Assembly: GCA_964442335.1 (NCBI GenBank)
Contig: CAYTZI010000020.1
Location: forward strand, 1-20,770
Reading direction: 5' to 3'
DNA length: 20,770 nucleotides
Source: JBFYTX01 sp964442335
GTDB taxonomy: Bacteria > Chloroflexota > Dehalococcoidia > Dehalococcoidales > RBG-16-60-22
Notes under the pieces: generated by a model
What the model was told of the DNA's origin: nothing
What the model saw: only the letters and a program-made list of their open reading frames with translations
Databases searched by the model: none
Made by a program: the position numbers and the translations under genes
Part shown: piece by piece, positions 20,373 through 20,770 of the stretch
Layout of the letters: every line of letters starts with the position of its first letter
Position numbering within the stretch: the stretch's first letter is position 1

Positions 20373-20584
20373 AGGCGGCACGGCTGGCCCGAGCTGCAAT
20401 TGTGATAAATTTTATTCCCGACCTGAGTGAACTTGCGTGTCAACATCAGCCGGTCGCCGTCAAGCCAGATGGTCTGGATGGCCTTGCAGCCGGGGCAAAA
20501 AGCCATCATCTCCCTTGGCTCCACGGGGAAACTCACCCTCTTGAAACCGGAGGGCCGAATCTCTCTTACCGATAGCAAAGTCAT
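20357..20584 (-). CDS. Small CPGC-containing protein, unknown function
   Basis: A 75-residue protein with FCPGCKAIQTIWLDGDRLML (residues 29-48) and a later C-x5-C (NCSSGQPC). The two Cys pairs suggest a zinc ribbon. ATG 20584 has AGGTG 8 nt upstream. The ribosome binding site overlaps one copy of a TATCAGGT motif that is inverted at 20625-20632, so expression may be controlled there. It is the first gene of a pair with the RAM-domain gene. Family and function are not recognised. Confidence 0.7.
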   Translation of the reverse strand: MTLLSVREIRPSGFKRVSFPVEPREMMAFCPGCKAIQTIWLDGDRLMLTRKFTQVGNKIYHNCSSGQPCRLYQNT

Positions 20585-20593
20585 CTCGCGTTC

Positions 20594-20632
20594 ACCTGAT
20601 ACCCTAAATAATGCTCATTTTACTTATCAGGT
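20594..20632. promoter_or_regulatory. Inverted repeat ACCTGATA...TATCAGGT upstream of the small Cys-motif gene
   Basis: Perfect 8-bp arms at 20594-20601 and 20625-20632 with 23 nt between, placed where the promoter and leader of the minus-strand gene should be. The gene-proximal arm contains the AGGT of its ribosome binding site. A candidate operator; no clear -10/-35 pair was found inside. The rest of the window (20641-20770) is AT-rich and holds no supported feature. Confidence 0.45.
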
Positions 20633-20770
20633 TATGGAATAATCATAAAATCGGGCAGGGAAACATAACAAAAATATGTCATTTATTTTTATGATATTTC
20701 ACTCCATCGGAATACCTAATATATATAACGTCCGGCGCGAACTACGGGTTAGCCAGCAACCGGAGAATAT

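Noticed and set aside
20700..20770. Riboswitch-like sequence with GCCAGCAACCGG near the right edge
   Set aside because: It fits no riboswitch consensus I know and is cut by the window end, so nothing can be supported.

Overview
The window looks like a contig from an uncultured Chloroflexota bacterium, probably class Dehalococcoidia. The basis is moderate GC, housekeeping gene order, a short EF-Ts, GuaB3 in place of CBS-bearing GuaB, and several small proteins of a kind I associate with that class; this assignment is recognition, not a search result. TTG and GTG starts are frequent, and TGA is an ordinary stop in at least five genes. Two runs of exactly 100 N (2743-2842 and 14258-14357) mark scaffold joins, so this is a draft assembly.

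Layout. Positions 1-2072 (minus strand) hold pdxS-pdxT (PLP synthesis) and a 3'-cut SpoIIIAA/Ycf45-type ATPase behind one clear promoter. Positions 2147-2404 encode a small membrane protein. Positions 2407-7303 (minus) hold the translation/envelope operon rpsB-tsf-pyrH-frr-uppS-cdsA-rsmG, with rsmG broken by an assembly gap. Positions 7304-8039 are a gene-free, repeat-rich stretch. sbcD follows at 8040-9272, then a second repeat cluster. Positions 9593-11503 (minus) carry a glutaredoxin-PDZ fusion, a Cys/His small protein, a two-cluster ferredoxin and a Crp/Fnr regulator. Positions 11697-12746 (minus) carry a response regulator behind a histidine-kinase fragment with only the dimerisation/phosphoacceptor domain. 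Two small minus-strand genes (12827-13241), an unknown protein with an acidic tail (13476-14255) and a lipoprotein (14434-15657) follow. GuaB3 (15708-16862, minus) has a leader hairpin. The right end holds an OmpR-type regulator, a Crp-like DNA-binding domain without a sensor domain, a rhodanese with an in-frame TGA, a flavin disulfide oxidoreductase, and two small minus-strand genes.

Most interesting. (1) The rhodanese gene at 18241-18576 reads through a TGA at codon 69. The TGA lies two residues after the predicted catalytic Cys, where related proteins have a second Cys (CxC), so it is probably selenocysteine (CxU). A hairpin compatible with a bacterial SECIS starts 12 nt after it. The next gene encodes a CxxxxC flavin disulfide oxidoreductase, a plausible redox partner. 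(2) Three arrays of a degenerate TTAGCNN heptamer abut working elements: the pyrH start codon, the rpsB -35 box and the sbcD stop codon. At pyrH the array separates a strong Shine-Dalgarno sequence from its start codon. (3) A 73-bp intergenic repeat occurs three times without indels. (4) The guaB3 leader forms a perfect 10-bp inverted repeat with the ribosome binding site in the loop and the ATG in the stem. (5) Three genes have promoter spacing that implies leaderless mRNAs.
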